Shown: piece after piece, positions 7,395-8,292 of the stretch
Position numbering within the stretch: the first letter of the stretch is position 1
Layout: each line of letters opens with the position of its first letter
Source of the DNA: Lysobacteraceae bacterium
GTDB lineage: Bacteria > Pseudomonadota > Gammaproteobacteria > Xanthomonadales > Xanthomonadaceae
Assembly (NCBI GenBank): GCA_027483745.1
Contig: JAIXTZ010000243.1
Location: forward strand, 1 to 8,292
Length of the DNA stretch: 8,292 nucleotides
Reading direction: 5' to 3'
Position numbers and translations under genes: made by a program
Notes under the pieces: generated by a model
Told to the model about the DNA's origin: nothing
Seen by the model: the letters and a program-made list of their open reading frames with translations, nothing else
The model's database searches: none

Positions 7395-8292
7395 CGCCGA
7401 CCCGTTCCGCTTCCGCCCTGCTCACGGGGCTCGCGCTCGCCCTGGCCTTCGCGCCCTTCGGCCTCTCCGCGCAGCCGGCGTCGCCGCCATCGGCGCGTCT
7501 GGACGCCGCCATTGCCGAAGTGATGCCCGAGCTCACGGCCTGGCGTCGCGACATCCACCAGCATCCCGAACTCGGCACGCTCGAAACGCGCACCGCCGCC
7601 AAGGTCGCCGCGCACCTGCGCGGTCTTGGCCTCGAGGTGCGCGAAGGCCTCGGCATCACCGGCGTGGCCGCGATCTTGAAGGGGGCGAAGTCCGGCCCGC
7701 GCATTGCGCTGCGCGCCGACATGGACGCGCTGCCCGTCACCGAGGCCACCGGCCTGCCGTTCGCGTCGACGGTGCGCACGACCTATCGCGGGCAGGAGGT
7801 CGGCGTGATGCACGCCTGCGGCCACGACGCCCACGTCGCCCTGCTGATGGCCGCGGCCGAGGTGCTGGTCGGCATGAAAGACCAGCTCGCGGGCGAAGTG
7901 ATGTTCGTGTTCCAGCCGGCGGAGGAAGGCCCGCCGCAGCCCGGCCAGATCGTCGGTGCGAAGGCTATGATCGACGACGGCCTGTTCGCCGACTGGACGC
8001 CCGACGCCATCTACGGCCTGCACGTGTGGGCGGCGCTGCCGGCCGGCACGGTGGGTTACCGCAGCGGCCCGACGATGGCCTCGGTCGATGAGTGGAACCT
8101 CGTGATCCGCGGCCGGCAGACCCACGGCGCACGGCCCTGGGATGGCATCGATCCGGTCACCATCGCGGCGCAGGTGCAGATGGCGATGCAGACCATCGTC
8201 TCGCGCCAGACCGACATCGTGCGCTCGCCCGTGGTGCTCTCCACCGGCCAGGTGCAGGCCGGCGTGCGCTTCAACATCATCCCCGACGAGGC
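7391..8292 (+). CDS. secreted M20D-family amidohydrolase/peptidase (3' partial)
   Basis: The first 300 codons are present and the frame is still open at the right edge. A signal peptide is evident: MTPTRSASALLTGLALALAF, then GLSAQP, with likely signal peptidase I cleavage after Ala27 (LSA-Q), so the enzyme acts in the periplasm or outside. M20D signatures follow: WRRDIHQHPELG (51-62), IALRADMDALPV (105-116), MHACGHDAH (140-148), FQPAEEG (174-180) and GLHVW (209-213). By family comparison Cys143, His145, Glu179 and His211 are metal ligands and Glu178 the catalytic base; the last ligand histidine lies beyond the window. The lid-domain start is seen at GRQTHGARPW (241-250). Relatives hydrolyse N-acyl amino acids, hippurate, or indoleacetyl-amino acids, or act as carboxypeptidases; the substrate is not predictable here. 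ATG overlaps the phosphoesterase TGA, and no strong Shine-Dalgarno is visible, so coupling is likely. Confidence 0.93.
   Translation, partial: MTPTRSASALLTGLALALAFAPFGLSAQPASPPSARLDAAIAEVMPELTAWRRDIHQHPELGTLETRTAAKVAAHLRGLGLEVREGLGITGVAAILKGAKSGPRIALRADMDALPVTEATGLPFASTVRTTYRGQEVGVMHACGHDAHVALLMAAAEVLVGMKDQLAGEVMFVFQPAEEGPPQPGQIVGAKAMIDDGLFADWTPDAIYGLHVWAALPAGTVGYRSGPTMASVDEWNLVIRGRQTHGARPWDGIDPVTIAAQVQMAMQTIVSRQTDIVRSPVVLSTGQVQAGVRFNIIPDE

Overview
The window is a very GC-rich (about 70% by eye), tightly packed stretch of bacterial chromosome with every supported gene on the + strand. Codon composition, the FtsX/MacB-type permease end and the M20D amidohydrolase with a GRQTHGARPW segment suggest a high-GC gammaproteobacterium of the Xanthomonadaceae/Lysobacter kind. 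That placement is an inference; nothing here proves it.

Layout: (1) bases 1-151 are the last 49 codons of an ABC-transporter permease of the MacB/FtsX type. (2) Bases 155-1306 encode a putative lipoprotein of unknown function, three bases after the permease stop. (3) After a 51-base gap come four genes joined by tiny overlaps: a metallo-beta-lactamase-fold exonuclease (1358-2359), an ATP-dependent DNA ligase (2359-4020), an Lhr-Core DEXH helicase (4013-6598) and a Mn-dependent metallophosphoesterase nuclease, PdeM/MPE type (6591-7394). (4) A secreted M20D amidohydrolase starts at 7391 in an ATGA overlap with the phosphoesterase gene and runs off the right edge.

The four middle genes are the known 'ligase-associated' nucleic-acid repair cluster (TIGR04120 to TIGR04123 families, studied in Pseudomonas putida). 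All four are intact and all recognisable catalytic motifs are present. Presumably the helicase remodels damaged DNA or DNA:RNA, the two nucleases trim or incise it, and the ligase seals nicks; the exact physiological lesion is not established. Overlaps of 1, 8, 8 and 4 bases imply one translationally coupled transcript that also reaches the amidohydrolase, which has no obvious link to DNA repair.

No RNA gene, insertion sequence, CRISPR array, phage gene or AT-rich island was seen. The only non-coding bases are 152-154 and 1307-1357. The less ordinary points are the uncharacterised lipoprotein with a possible PilN-like C-terminal fold, an apparent insertion in the first helicase domain, and a run of inverted repeats with a -10-like hexamer inside the apparently extended 3' end of the phosphoesterase gene. 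I did not find a previously undescribed system.
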